DNA of 64,000 bases from Haliclystus octoradiatus (lineage: Eukaryota; Cnidaria; Staurozoa; Stauromedusae; Haliclystidae): NCBI GenBank assembly GCA_916610825.1, contig OU744451.1, forward strand, positions 21,898,349 to 21,962,348, read 5' to 3'. Positions 1 through 27,200 of this stretch are shown here, piece by piece. Made by a program: the position numbers and the translations under genes. Position 1 is the first letter of the stretch. The number at the start of each line of letters is the position of its first letter. The notes beneath the pieces are model-generated. The model had not been told where the DNA came from and did not search any database. It saw only the letters and a list, made by a program, of their open reading frames with translations.

Positions 1-87
1 ATCAGATCTTAGAAGAAGCAATAAGATAAGCATATAATAGGGTTTAATCATAAAAAATATTAAAAATATTTACCATAATCTATAGTA

Positions 88-958
88 AGGCTACGTTCAC
101 GCGACAAGTGGAGTTACGAAACCCAAGTGGAAATTAGCCTGCTTAGCGACTCTACCAGGACTTTTGAAAGTAAAAATAGGAAACCTGGGTTTCTCAAACC
201 AGACTTTGCAAAACCAGGGTCTTTCTGTCGTCTAAACAGAAATTATGGAAAACCTGGGTTTACAAAAGTCCATTTTCATTTCGCGGCTATACGGCCTATA
301 AATATTGGCAACCACTAGGCCCTGTTTTAGAATAAAATACTATAATTTAGTAAAACTATTCAATGAATCTGTTTATACAATATAAAATTGTGAATAACAT
401 GCATTTAAAATATATTATTTACAAAAGCAGTGTATATTCACGTGGAAATTACTTATATATGAATAACAGAAGTCATTTTGAATGATTTAAATAAAAAAAC
501 ATATCGATCTGAAGCTCTACAGAATCGAAGTATAAAAATCCAATTTCAACAAATAAAGGACAAGAAATACTGGTAATGAGAGTTACAGCGTTTTATTTAG
601 GCAAAATAGGATACCCTATCTGACATTTTTGAAAGACTTTTGAAAAACCTGGTTTTTGCCCTCGTGTGAACATAGCCCAAGTGCCTTAGGTATATATACT
701 GGAGTTACAGTGTTTTATTTAGGCAAAATATGATACCCCATCTGACTTTTTTGAAAGACTTTTGAAAAAACGGTTTTTTCTTTTGTGTAAACGTAGCCCA
801 AGTGCCTTAGGTATATATATTGGAGTTACAGTGTTTTATTTAGGCAAAGTAGAATACCCTATATGACCTTCTTGAAAGACTATTGAAAAACCTGGTATAT
901 GACCTTCTTGAAAGACTATTGAAAAACCTGGTATTTGCCCTGGTGTGAACATAGCCCA
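88..958. repeat. Inverted-repeat element with about 121-bp internal tandem copies, in a VPS35 intron
   Basis: The left end GGCTACGTTCACGCGA (89-104) is inverted at the right end near 943-957 (reverse complement GGGCTATGTTCACAC). Inside, a unit beginning GGAGTTACAGTGTTTTATTT recurs near 580, 702 and 823, and each copy closes with GTGTGAACATAGCCCAAGTG. The third copy holds a further short duplication. It looks like a non-autonomous DNA element whose interior has multiplied. No coding capacity is seen. Confidence 0.6.
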
Positions 959-1007
959 AGTGTCTTAGGTATATATAATATCAAGAAAAAATTACAAACA
1001 GACTTAC

Positions 1008-4000
1008 TCTCTTATAAATGTCTACATCAACAACTTCAAGTTGACTCAAACGAACAAGATTTGTACCAACAAGAATCCTTAGTTCTTGTCTTTCACGTTC
1101 ACGTTTTTCACGATCTCTTGAGTGTCCTTGATGTTGCATACGAACCCATAACTTATTCATCTCAGCAAAGTTCAATAAAATGAAATCGATTGAATCCTTT
1201 ACTGATCCTTCCATTTCATTTCTAAATAAATAATTGAAAAAGTGAAAATAGATAAATTGTTATTCTTTTAATTAGAAATATCATAGTTGCATGGATGCTT
1301 TTTAGCTGGGCAATACAATCTGAATTACACTGGCCTTGGGGGATGCGAACAAGGATGACAGTATTGAGATCATAACTAACTATTACAGATGTTATTTTAT
1401 ACAGACGAATTTTACATGATTCCTAGGAATTTAAATAATTGATTAATGAGGTAAACTGATAAAGCAATAGAGATCCTTACCCTGCGGAGTCTTCGATATC
1501 AGGCAATTGACTGCGACTTGATTGCAGTAAATAATTGCGCAAGAATAATCCACGCAGTGGATGCTGCACACCACGGCACATTTCAACTAAGTCTTTAATA
1601 ACATCTTTCTTGGGTGCATCGCCAAACTTGATGTAAACCATTCCAACAGTAATCAAAAGATACCTATCAAAATATTGGGAGAACAAAGTTTATAATGTAC
1701 AGTAAAACCTGTTATAATAGTCATCCTACACAGCGACCACCTGTCTACAGTGGTCACTCTTGCAATGCCTAAAATAAATTTTCTATCAAATCAACCATGT
1801 CTAAAAAGGCCAACTGCATATAGTGATCAATTATCTACTGATCTACCACGCTTTGAAATATTACAGCTGTAACTCAGATTCATAGTCGTGTATCTATTCG
1901 ATCTGCATCATTCAAAGGGTGCCGTAGTGCAGTTGTTAGGGTGTTGGACCTCCACCCGCAGGGTCTTGGGTTCAATCCCCGGCAGGAGCACTATTGTTTG
2001 GCGCCAGGAAGGGAATGCGGCCATTAAACTCACATACTCTCCAGAGCAGACAAACACTTACCAATTAATTAACCACCTCGGAGGTAAAAAGCTTCTGGCT
2101 TACCCAGTCTGAGGCTATTAAATGATAAATGCAGCAGCAACAAAAAAAAGACAAAATTCCTTGTTTTTGTGGATTTGGTCTAAAGATTCAAAACAGTTTT
2201 ACTACAATTGATAATAATAATATATGGTGAAAGAGTCAAAGGAAAACAGTAACAGTAAAGAATGTGTATTCTTTGACTCTTTCACCATATATTATTATTA
2301 TTTACCACTCTGTCAAATGAAGACATAGAGGCCTATATTATCTGCTATCAGATAAACATAAATTTTATTATTAGAATTGATATTCGCTAATATAACCTGA
2401 TTAAATTTATTCATTCATTCATTTTTTATTTGTAAAATATAAACCATAAGGTGTATTATTTTACAGGCAAGCAAAGGGAAGTTATATATTAATATAAATT
2501 ACACTGATGTGCAGCCTAATGAGAGTGCTTACAGTTACTACTTAAATCGCACTTATCCAATGATTGACTTACAGTCTTGGAATAATGTTTCCAGCATACT
2601 GCACAAGCTCATAAAGATCATTCACTTTTCTGCCTTTATTAAATTCATCCAATAAATAAAGTTCAAGATGGTGTAACTCATCACTAACAGACATGTCTTT
2701 ACAATATATCAGTTAAGGTTACATAAATGTATTTATGAAAGAAAAGGTATCGTTATTCCATTAAATCTCTCATATTAAAACAGAGTCAATATGAAACGAT
2801 TAAACATGCCTTGGTCAGGGTTCAATAAAATATTTTTCTTTATGAGATTTTAATTTTTGCTTCCAAAGTTTTTTGGGTTGATTCCATCATGCAAACGGTT
2901 TCACATTATATTTAGAGGATATTGTCCATTTATTGTCATAAAAATATGATACAAACTGCATCTTCCAATTTATCTTTCACAGAAAGGAATGAAATTCTTC
3001 TCCTTCTGTTTGTAAAAACATTTAACTTTTTCCATTGTGATTTCACAACTTTTCAGATTTTGAAAAAGATGGCTTTTTACTTTCTCAACTTTCTTTCTGA
3101 ATTTGTGCCAGCCTCCTGGGACTCTCAGTCCAGGAATTCCCCATTTTATCAAACCCTGGCCTTGATCAGAACCCGGGAAATGATTTTTCTTCTACAAAAA
3201 TTCATCTATAAGGGTTTTGTCAGAATCTGATAGCATACGTGACACTCTGGTATGACGCTCTGGTCAAAACCTTCCTGACATAGATTGGAAAGAAAAATAA
3301 TGTCTCACTCGAGTCCTGACTGCATTTTTTGTCGTGCACGGGGAATATATTCCCGCGCATTTTTCTTGAATTGGTACTAAACCTTCCTTAAAATACAAAA
3401 TATCATCCGCGCAACAATACAGTCAGGACTCGAGTCACTCATCAATTATCATTAGATCAGTAAATGTCCGATGTAGAAAAGATACAAAGCTCATAGTAGC
3501 TTTTCGGCGATAACAATGAAGTTCTTAGTTCACCAAGCATGTTTGAAGCATGTTTCAATGCATCCATGATCTTTGACTTGTCCTGCAGAACAGAGAATAC
3601 TGTTATTTTCCAAAACATAATTTGACCTATCCTGCGTTCTAGCCCCAAGGTTTTCTTAAACCATATGGTATGTGAACTAAAGTGTGATTTTCGATGGGTG
3701 GCAAATCACACGTTACTTCACAGACCTTATGGAGTACCATTACTTAACAACAGAAGTACGTCACGAGAATTTCACCATAGAAACAATTAGACCAGCCCGC
3801 CTACCTACAAGGTTAGGTTACATTTGAACTTTTGTTGAACATTTCAAAACTAGTAAATACAATAATACTAACCAAACATCGTTTCATTTGGAACGATTGA
3901 GCTTTCACAACTTGTAAAGCCTCTTCAAGGAGCTTTTCTTGTTCCTCTTGTGGTGACATGTGGCTTGACGTCTATGGAAATAACAAGTAGATCAACATTT

Positions 4001-4105
4001 TCCACAAATCAAAATTGCAATTTCTCACGGGGTTGGTGAAAGAATGATCAACAACACTAATTGAAGTCTCACATATCGATAAATACAAACTTATTAACTT
4101 ACCAT
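1008..4105 (-). CDS. VPS35: VPS35, retromer core subunit (N-terminal part, runs off left edge)
   Basis: Six exons on the minus strand: 4103-4105 (start codon only, then a GTAAGT donor), 3873-3971, 3486-3582, 2573-2696, 1481-1663 and 1008-1221. Phases agree at every junction and give about 240 codons. The product matches animal VPS35 almost residue for residue, for example [52 protein letters not shown] and [23 protein letters not shown]35 is the alpha-solenoid scaffold of retromer, which recycles cargo from endosomes; it binds VPS26 through this N-terminal region and VPS29 through its C-terminus. The conserved PRLYLL motif needed for VPS26/Rab7 contact is present. The exon ending at 1008 has a clean GTAAGT donor, so the remaining exons lie left of the window. 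The introns carry several repeats (listed separately). Identity is certain from the peptide match; the 5' UTR extent is not visible. Confidence 0.96.
1698..1861. repeat. Tc1/mariner-like short element (GTCACC/CTATAGTGG family), degenerate
   Basis: Begins TACAGTAAAACCTG after a TA and contains GCGACCACCTGTCTACAGTGGTCA. It is clearly related to the better-preserved copy at 27856-28025 and to the tandem block at 50604-50905. The right end is blurred. Confidence 0.45.
1912..2150 (+). repeat. tRNA-derived SINE, family A (full copy)
   Basis: An A-box-like stretch GTAGTGCAGTTGTTAGGG (from about 1923) is followed by a B box GGTTCAATCCC (about 1971). The body contains GGCGCCAGGAAGGGAATGCGG and ends in an A-rich tail near 2140-2150. 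A second copy with the same order lies at 20412-20612. Confidence 0.7.
2211..2301. repeat. Perfect 31-bp hairpin with 29-nt loop
   Basis: 2211-2241 is the exact reverse complement of 2271-2301 (arms contain GGTGAAAGAGTCAAAG / CTTTGACTCTTTCACC plus ATA repeats). The loop is 2242-2270. It lies in a VPS35 intron and is probably a young foldback insertion. Confidence 0.85.
3307..3435. repeat. Miniature inverted-repeat element, 16-bp perfect ends
   Basis: ACTCGAGTCCTGACTG at 3307-3322 is exactly inverted at 3420-3435. The element is 129 bp with no coding capacity, in the VPS35 intron just downstream of exon 3486-3582. Confidence 0.7.
3628..3815. repeat. Degenerate copy of the 40732-41062 inverted-repeat family
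   Basis: Shares CCTGCG..TAGCCCC, AACCATA..GGT.TGTGAACTAA and GTGTGATTTTC with the left arm of the element at 40732-41062, and TCACA..TT.ACTTCACAGACC with its right arm. It lies between VPS35 exons 3486-3582 and 3873-3971. Confidence 0.55.
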
Positions 4106-4320
4106 CACAACACCAAATGCTACCTCTTTTTTGAAATAAAATTGGTAAATGGAAAGTCAGTGAATGTAATATTTTTAGGACAAACTATTCTAGATTTTCG
4201 GTTGTAATTCTGATAGCTGAGATTCCGCCATTACACAATTGAACCTCTTCGCCCTGATTCATTAGAACTCAGACTCTTTCTGGAAGTAGCGGAGAAAATC
4301 TGAAGGAATTTGGGATGAAT

Positions 4321-4420
4321 ATAGCCTGCTCACAGACTCACTGTTAAAATGTAAAATTCGTAGAACAGTAGACTGTTCTAGTTTACATTTTGACAGTAAG
4401 TCTGTGAGTGAGCAGGCTAT
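4321..4420. repeat. Imperfect long hairpin
   Basis: Left arm ATAGCCTGCTCACAGACTCA (4321-4340, continuing to about 4357) pairs, with small gaps, to 4381-4420, which ends GTGAGTGAGCAGGCTAT. The centre holds the smaller near-palindrome TAGAACAGTAGACTGTTCTA. Confidence 0.65.
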
Positions 4421-5253
4421 AGATGAATATGAATTTCCAGAAAAAGAATGATATAATGTAAAACAGTGAATTATAACGGTTATGATAACTTTAACTGATA
4501 CTTGGCACAACTAGAAGATATGATAATATTTTCCATACTATCATTAATTTCGCTAGAGTCTTGAATCTGGTTATCTGATCATCTAAAATGCCAGTGAATC
4601 TCCCTGTAAAACACCACAAGTGATGTAATAAAATCTGCAGTTTTCCCATGGGGTGAGCTAATTGATGTGTACTCAATCTGACTTTGTATTCAATTATATG
4701 GCCGGTATATCTTACGTCAATGATTGAGTCTTGAATGATAGGAATACTTTTCATTATATTACTTTGAGTATCATCAACATTATTTCCTTGTAACTTCAAC
4801 TTGTGTTTGACGTTTGGGTAATAACGAGTTTTATTATTGTCAAGTCGCTACAAAAGTAGTTGATTACTGTAATCAACTACTACTTTTTATGCAATGTTTA
4901 CCCGTAATCAATTACTTTTCTGAAAAGTAATTATATCTATATTATTTATACTCATTACAGTTCTGTATTTAGTAACGGTAGCGGTAACGGATTACTTTCT
5001 TAGGTTGCCTTATCTGGCAATTACTGATTACTTTCATGTGTTACTGCATTTTGTAATGTAGCCACTATTCTCCCTTACAAAATAGTAATTCGTAATTACT
5101 TTCTAACACAATAATTTCTTACAAGTAATTTTTCAAAGCAGCTACAATTTGACCGAAGAGTAATTGTTACAGTAATTGATTGCTGTTTCAGAGACAGAGA
5201 AGTAATTGTATTGGCAATTATAATTAATTACTATTCAGTCACGTGAAGAAAGG

Positions 5254-5474
5254 TTCCCGGCAAACAGTGGATCTTCCGTGAACGTTCCGTGAAAGTTTAT
5301 TTTCGTCCGTCCACCATGAACGTTCCGTGATTGTTCATGAAACCTTGACGGAAAGTTCAGTGAACGTTTAATCATATCTACAAGGTACGTTCCGTGAACG
5401 TTTGCGGAACGTTCGATTGACCGCAAATCGAACATTCAGGTAACATTCACGGAACATCCACTGTTTGCCGGGAA
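5254..5474. repeat. Inverted-repeat element with GTTCCGTGAAC subrepeats
   Basis: TTCCCGGCAAACAGTGGAT at the left end (5254-5272) is inverted at the right end (ATCCACTGTTTGCCGGGAA, ending 5474). The interior is built from repeats of CGTTCCGTGAACGTT type, resembling in style the GTTCATGAAC family elsewhere in the window. Confidence 0.75.
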
Positions 5475-5761
5475 TTATTGTAAAACTTATCAGGTTTCTA
5501 TATAAATTGATGATTGATGATATTTCAGCATTAAACTTATAGACTCTGATTGTGAGTCATGAGTTTGACTGTCATATACAAGCTGATTATACAAAGTACA
5601 TACACGTTCAATATATTTAATTTTATATGTTACAATTTCTGTACAAACAAGTACTCATTAAAACTAATACAGTAATTAAATTCACATTGTAAGGCTAAAA
5701 GCTGTGAAAATATTGATCTGAATATGTTTCGTTGTAAAAGAATAAATTTCAGATATGTTGT

Positions 5762-6202
5762 TTAGAACCTTTTCACTTTTTGCTGATTCCATGTCAGCAT
5801 GTCTCTAATATGGATGTTATCCATCCTGTTGGTCTCAAACTCGTTTATATCTTCAATAGCTGAAAGTTGTACAAAACAAAGTAAGTAACTGGGTAATTCT
5901 TCAATCGGATATCTAAAAGTAAGTAGTCCTTCAAATAGTACATAGTAATAGCATGCTACGCAATGTAGTTTCATCACGAAAGATCGAGCACAAACCTAGC
6001 TCATCCTACGATTTTACATTTTCGAAGTGATAGTTCATGAACGAGAATTGAACATCAGAAAATTTTGATCTACAATTATTGCCTGCATGTCTTTCAGACA
6101 GATATATTTGCTTGCAAAATAGGGAAATGCAGAAGATAAAGCGTTATCATTACCTCGAACATGCTCGCTACAATGGGCGTGAATGTACCAGGCTGGAGTC
6201 TA
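5762..6202 (-). CDS. Possible two terminal exons of an unidentified minus-strand gene
   Basis: A minus-strand reading frame ends with a stop at 5762 and encodes DINEFETNRMDNIHIRDML followed by TWNQQKVKRF. A good acceptor (TACAACTTTCAG) precedes it near 5861. Upstream, a segment near 6167-6202 has a CGAG/GTAATG donor and, in the matching phase, reads TPAWYIHAHCSEHVR, joining in frame through an alanine codon. The joined peptide looks like ordinary amphipathic coding sequence, but I do not recognise the family and saw no further upstream exons before the protease gene on the other strand. It may be the remnant of a gene, or chance. Treat as a hypothesis. Confidence 0.25.
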
Positions 6203-6339
6203 TCGCCACTCGTCAATTTCCTATTTCTTATCATTATAGATTTTTTCACAAATAAATTTTTTTGATTATTCCGAATCGAAGCAATGAAACTTCTAGACTC
6301 TGAATTGTCTGACCCTGTAAGTAATTGACAAGATGCTGC

Positions 6340-6665
6340 CCTCCTGAAAGCGTCTGCATCATTTTTTCATTTCTAGAGCAGTGGTTGCACAAGGTGAATG
6401 CTCTTCAATAATCTTAGCCGCGATACTGCAGATCATTTTCAACAGATTTCATAGCACATAGGTCTCAATGGTCATTAATGCCCTGCAGCTACTCGTAATG
6501 CAATCCCTTCTTGAACATTCCACTCGCCAATAAAGTATATTACCTATTTGCATTGTATTTAGATACAGTTTATGCCGAGATAGCCACCCTCAGGAGGCTT
6601 GAGCCAGATTTGACTAGATATGATCAGACCTGAAGTCTGTCTGCTCTGCAATCTGATACATTATC
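6340..6665 (-). repeat. tRNA-derived SINE, family B (degenerate copy)
   Basis: Shares AGCCGCGATACTGCAGATCA, TTTCAACAGATTTCAT and the inverted tRNA-like end (GATCAGACCTGAAGTCTG) with the four good copies at 16524-16880, 29765-30110, 30161-30516 and 54098-54460. Confidence 0.6.
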
Positions 6666-6935
6666 TTCGCTATAAATAAAATCATCTATACCATCGCATG
6701 ATTCGCCTGATATATGTATGTTTAGAATACACAATGATATGGCTTCTTTTCTCCTGGAATGAGATGTTTACAAATTAATTGATTTGGGTGCATAAAGTAA
6801 ATAAATAAATCAATAAATATCTAAGTGTTATGCTGTGACATATCTACTTATCCGAAATCCGAATAAAATTGTCCGAATTACAGTAATATACTTATCTAAT
6901 AAAAATCAATGACTGTTTTTTCTTTACTTTTTCAG

Positions 6936-22036
<15,101 letters not shown>

Positions 22037-22397
22037 AAATAAATCAATATGTTAAGACATATGACATAAATACATTTTAGTTTTAATCAATATTAATCAA
22101 TTAAATGGACTTGAGTAGATATCTCATATGTGGTTATATATTTGCATCATAGTTTGTCAACCTTTGATCTGGTTGAATTACGCTTTTTAAAAAGTCACGT
22201 GAATTAGTCCGACCCTATAGATACATGCTTCACTGTATGTGTATATGTGATTTGATTTTGATTTGATTTGATAGCAGTTTATTAAAGACATATAAACAGT
22301 TTACAATTTTAAGAAATAAGGGATTGAATATTTATATACAGTGGTTATTTAAAATTAGGCTAGTGCTGCTTCTTGATGTCACATATACATGTTTCAC

Positions 22398-22439
<42 letters not shown>

Positions 22440-22769
22440 GAGTTCGTAACCATCGTATGTTGTATATGTGCGAATATAAATGGAACAAAGATAAGCTAAG
22501 ATTTACCCTGTCTGTTTCATTTTCGGAAACTAGTACTGATTTCATCCCTGTATTTACCAGTTTAAATTAATTTATGACAAACATACATACATGCATATGA
22601 TAATTATGCAGTGGCTTTTAATAAGCATGTTGTGAGTTTAAATGTAATGTTAGTGAAATCAGACGTCTATGTGTATGCGTAGATCTATCTCCGCCTTTAA
22701 TTTCCACAGTTTTAAGCAGTCGAATGGAGAGAGAAAGATCAATTTAACCTACTCAAAGCATTCTAAAAG

Positions 22770-22990
22770 ACCAAAAGCCCCGGCTAAGTGAACGCATCAT
22801 TTGCTCAACATTGTTGAGCTGTGTTGAGTAACTGTTGCGTTTATTTATCCACCCTACGCAACATTTACTCAACAAGTGCTCTACACAGCTCAACAATGTT
22901 GAGCTCATGTTGAGCAAATGTTGAGCAAATGTTGAGCAAATGTTGCGTGGGGTGGCTAAATTAACCCAACATTGCCTCAACTCAAGTTCG
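22770..22990. repeat. TGTTGAG palindrome element, inverted ends
   Basis: Left GGCTAAGTGAACGCA..CATTTGCTCAACA is inverted on the right (TGTTGAGCAAATGTTGCGTG, GGTGGCTAAATTAA). The interior is repeats of TGTTGAGCAAATGTTGAGCA and CTCAACAATGTTGAG. A second, partial copy lies at 23430-23590. Confidence 0.65.
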
Positions 22991-23429
22991 ACTTCCTGTT
23001 TTTTTTCTCTCGTTTTTCTCTTGTTTTGTAAAGGATATTAAACAACAGCTATGGGTGCTTGCTTTTAAGAGTATTTGAAACTCATTTATTCATACCTACC
23101 TTGAAATAATACAAACATGATTGCAAATGTAAGGAATTTTAAGATTTTTCTGTTTGCTAATTTGAATTTGAATTATTAACGTATTTTAACATAGCTATAC
23201 TTATCATTTTTAACATATTTCATTTTGTAAATAGTTTTAGCAGTTTCACCATGCATTTGTAAAGCGCTTCAGATCAAATCATGTTCAAATCCAATGTAAT
23301 AAGCGCTATATAAATATGCAGTATTATTGTTGTCGATGAAGCTTAAATAGAATACCCGGTAGAATACGTCATTAGAATACGTCATTGTTAACCAATCAGG
23401 AAAGACTTTCATCATCAAATGGAATCGAC

Positions 23430-23590
23430 GATAGATTTGTAGAGCAAATGCTGCGTGTTCATTTCAACACAGCACAACACGATTCCTCAACAATGCTGAG
23501 CATTTGGGAGTGGCTAAATGAACGCAACATTTTCTCAACAATGTTGAGCCATGTTCAGCAAATGTTGAGTACATTCATTTAGCTAGTTTC
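23430..23590. repeat. Second TGTTGAG palindrome block
   Basis: GGCTAAATGAACGCAACATT, CTCAACAATGTTGAGC and CAGCAAATGTTGAGTACATT match the 22770-22990 element. Confidence 0.55.
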
Positions 23591-24298
23591 CACAGAATAA
23601 TCAAGAAAATTGTTGAGAAACGGTATAGAACATCACTGAGTTCAAACATCTTAACTAGTGTCTATATATCGTGCAAAAAATAAGCTCAAGCAGGAAGTTT
23701 CAAGTTAAAGCACTTTGTGAAAGCAATTTGATTCAACAAAAAAAATGGATTCTACAAAAACTAAATTAGCATTCAGAAGTGATTCAATTCATGCATAATC
23801 TTCCAATATGATTAGCAGGATTAATAATAATAACAACGCATAAAGGAAATCAATAGCGGATCACTTAGAGAGTTTTATTATATTTTCATTCGACTCATTC
23901 CAATAGAATACATCTTTATACATTTGCAAAGCAGCCTTCAAATCACAATTTTATTGTGGCGTGTTGCATTTGTGATACAAAGTTAAAGTAATCTTCTAGT
24001 GACCTAAGAATACAATGCTTTACCTGTTGTACATAGTGGATATTCTACAGTTTACTTTTCTCGATATGATAATAATATAATCAAATGAAGGATTTATTCA
24101 TCTGTTGTAGAAATTAAAATGCCATAAATTGGTGACCTGTAATGAATAAATGGCATTAAATAAAATTGCACATTATTACAGACTTACATATATAGTCCAG
24201 CTGTGACTATTTCGGCATAAAATGTATATTTTTCTCCCACATTATTAATTAGAGATAGAACTCTTTACTTTCCTTTTAAAATTTGTCAAGTTCTAATT

Positions 24299-27200
24299 TT
24301 ATCTCCGTACTCGTTTTGTTAACCTTGTTTCTTTTTCAATATTAAACTGTCTTTCATCTGCACGTTGTAGAAAATCTTGACGATCCAGATAACTGCGAAA
24401 ACAAAAGAAGATAAAAGTTAAACATTCATGAAAACTGCAATCAAACCCCCTGCAAAAAACAGTTCATGAGTTCATGGACATGAATTATGTTAAATGGCAC
24501 ACTTTTGATGAATTGTTCATGAAAAAACGATAAGAATAGACCAAATCGGCTAATTCTTCAATTTCCTGATCACGTGACCCAGATGCGGGACTCAGTTTGC
24601 GCTTTTTCGAGCAAACGTCTTTTTGCGCCTTGTTGTTGTACGAGAAGGTTGTGCTTATTTGATCTCATAATACACATTTTAAACTACCTATTTAATTGAA
24701 ATGTTCAATATTTAGTATTTGGAGGGATATTATTCAATGTATGGAAAAGATTTTATGTCGATTTTGGAGTGATGAAGCTTTATTTAAAGAGAAGCTGCAC
24801 CAACTTTGATCGCTGTGGATGATCGTAATGATCGTAAAATTGGAACCGAAATGTTTATGGATTTTGAAACATAGTTTGAAAGCATTTGATAAACTACAGT
24901 GAAAACAAAACAAGCTAAGCTAAACTGGAGATGAATATGCAGTATGAATTGGAAAGATTTTAACATTGTTTTGTTATAGTGAAAAATTACGTACATCATA
25001 TACATGGACTATGAAATTTGGAATGAAAAAATGTCATGATTTGCGATGTTTTGAAGCATTGAAACCTAACTAATCTTTGCTTATTTAAATGAAATACCAA
25101 GCATTTATGACTTAGAAAGTGTATTTATGGTATGCAGAAGTCTTATATGTAGGTTACAGATTTTAGCAGAGAAGTTATATTTTACGAATAACTGACAGCG
25201 AGTTTGATGGACTTTGATGAAAATTTCACGAAACTTTGATTTGATTGAGTCATAAAATGACTTGTGTTGCTCATTTATATTACCTTTCCTATAAATATGA
25301 CTGTTGTATGTTTATATTGTTCATTTGAAAAGCTAGGAATTTATTTGTTTCACTTGTTATGTTATAATATACAGTTATAAATTGATGTTGTTTTAGTTTT
25401 TTCTTTACGGCGCGGCACATCTCAATGTTTGAAAACGCATGGGTTCTGTGTTCTACGTCATCAGCTATGTTTACGATCAACTCTATAATTCTACTGTACA
25501 TGCCATATTGATCGTAAAATAATGAAATATTTTGTTCATTACATTAAATATGCTGGATACCATCATATAGTATTGTTTTTGAATTGAAATTGTAGCGAGA
25601 CACAATAATTATATCACGAAATGCTACTTTTTAATGGAATAATTGACGATGATGGAGTACCGATATATAAATTTCAAGGTCCTAGGCGATTTTATTGAGT
25701 CTTGAACTACTTGAATCCATCTTGAAATTCCCACAAATCATTTAAATACTAAATTTAAGTGCATATTACGAAGAGGAATATGCGAGAAAAATAGTTGCGT
25801 TTAGACCATTGCGTTCTGTTGTTGAAAAACCCAAATACCGCATTCAAGTCACGTGACGCGTTAGCCGATTTGGTCTACTAGGTCATTTAACGTTCATGAA
25901 TTGTTGTAACGTATTCATGAATACATTTTTTCGCAGGGGAAGTTTTTATCACATTATGAACAATCAAGCATTGCAGTTACAGTCAAACTTGTTTAACATC
26001 CCTCTTCTGGTGCAAATAAAAAGTAGGATATTATGTAAGGTAGGATATTAAGCAGGGTAGGAACATAAGAGTCTGTATGGAGAATGGAATTGGAAAATAG
26101 AAATCAGTTTTATGTGGGAAATTAGACAGGATGAAGGTGGGACATTAAAAAGGGGGATAGAAACTGAGTTTGACTGTATTTACAGGGGCACAGTTCATTC
26201 TTGTTAAATGGCTCTATCTGTAACCAACATCATCTGCATGAGATGCATAGCTGCCACACAACTATTAAAATTGATTTCTAATCTGAGACAAGACTGTATT
26301 CATCTGCTATTAGAACAGCTAGACAACGCAACCAAGTTGTCTAATAGTAAGTAAATATCAAACACTTTCTGTGCAATATGGGTTGTATATAAACACAAGC
26401 GTTTGCGTCATGAGATGGTGACGCGAGAAAGGTGTAAAAAAATCACAAGCCGTCGCAGCAGGTGACTTTCTGAAGTTTTATGAGTGTCTTGTAGCAAACT
26501 GAGCAGGTATGATCCTCATATTCTTATTCCACATACCCTGAATCTTTAGCTGACTTCAATTCATCATCAAGTCCTTCATCTTCTTTATAATAATCCCAAT
26601 CGAGTTTCGTTTTTTGCTGTAAAAAATGAGAAGTTAGGAATCGAGAGATATTTTACGAGGTTTGACAGACGCCTCATAAAAATTTAATAGAAACCTTTTA
26701 CTCTTTAACAGGGACCAATTAAAGTTTTTACCTTCCGAGATCCAGAGTTTTTCGAAGTGAAATTTTTGGATTTTTCCCGACAACATTACGAACACAACAT
26801 AGAGACAGCATAAAAATTGACTATATGACACAAAATTTTAACGATGAGAGCAGTTTTGCACAGAAAGGAGTGAAAAAAATTCTAAGATGAGCATGTGTCC
26901 CCTGCACCCCACCATTAGGGTATTTTCAGAATCTATAGTATATTCTATTTTTCCTTTCTACTTCATCCCCACCAACTCAAAAATTCACATGTCGCTACTG
27001 GTGCAATATCAAAAAATAATGCAACAGTTCATGAACAGTTCATGAATGCTGGTAAAAGTCATGAACTGTTCATGAACAGTTAGATTTTTCCAGTTATTCA
27101 ATAAATCACACCTACAATCAACATTTCTATGTTTGTTTGTATGCCAATATTGGTCTACATGCGACTATGGAAAAATCTTACTAGAATTAAGGAACTATTT

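Larger units (their letters stand above)
4106..5761. other. Spacer upstream of VPS35: repeats, no gene seen
   Basis: It holds the VPS35 5' flank, an imperfect hairpin (4321-4420), a stretch dominated by GTAATCAATTAC-type palindromes (about 4850-5230) and an inverted-repeat element (5254-5474). No convincing coding exon was found on either strand. Confidence 0.5.
22044..24298. other. Spacer between the protease gene and CFDP1: repeats, no gene seen
   Basis: It holds a possible LINE 3' end (about 22245-22385, sharing TTAAAGACATATAAACA with the LINE near 36120), a (TG)n run at 22404-22434, and two blocks of TGTTGAG palindromes. No coding exon is seen. The two convergent genes end at 22036 and 24299. 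Confidence 0.5.

Noticed and set aside
25440-25460. Inverted CTGATGA near 25450 as a hammerhead
   Set aside because: Lacks the GAAAC half and pairing arms.
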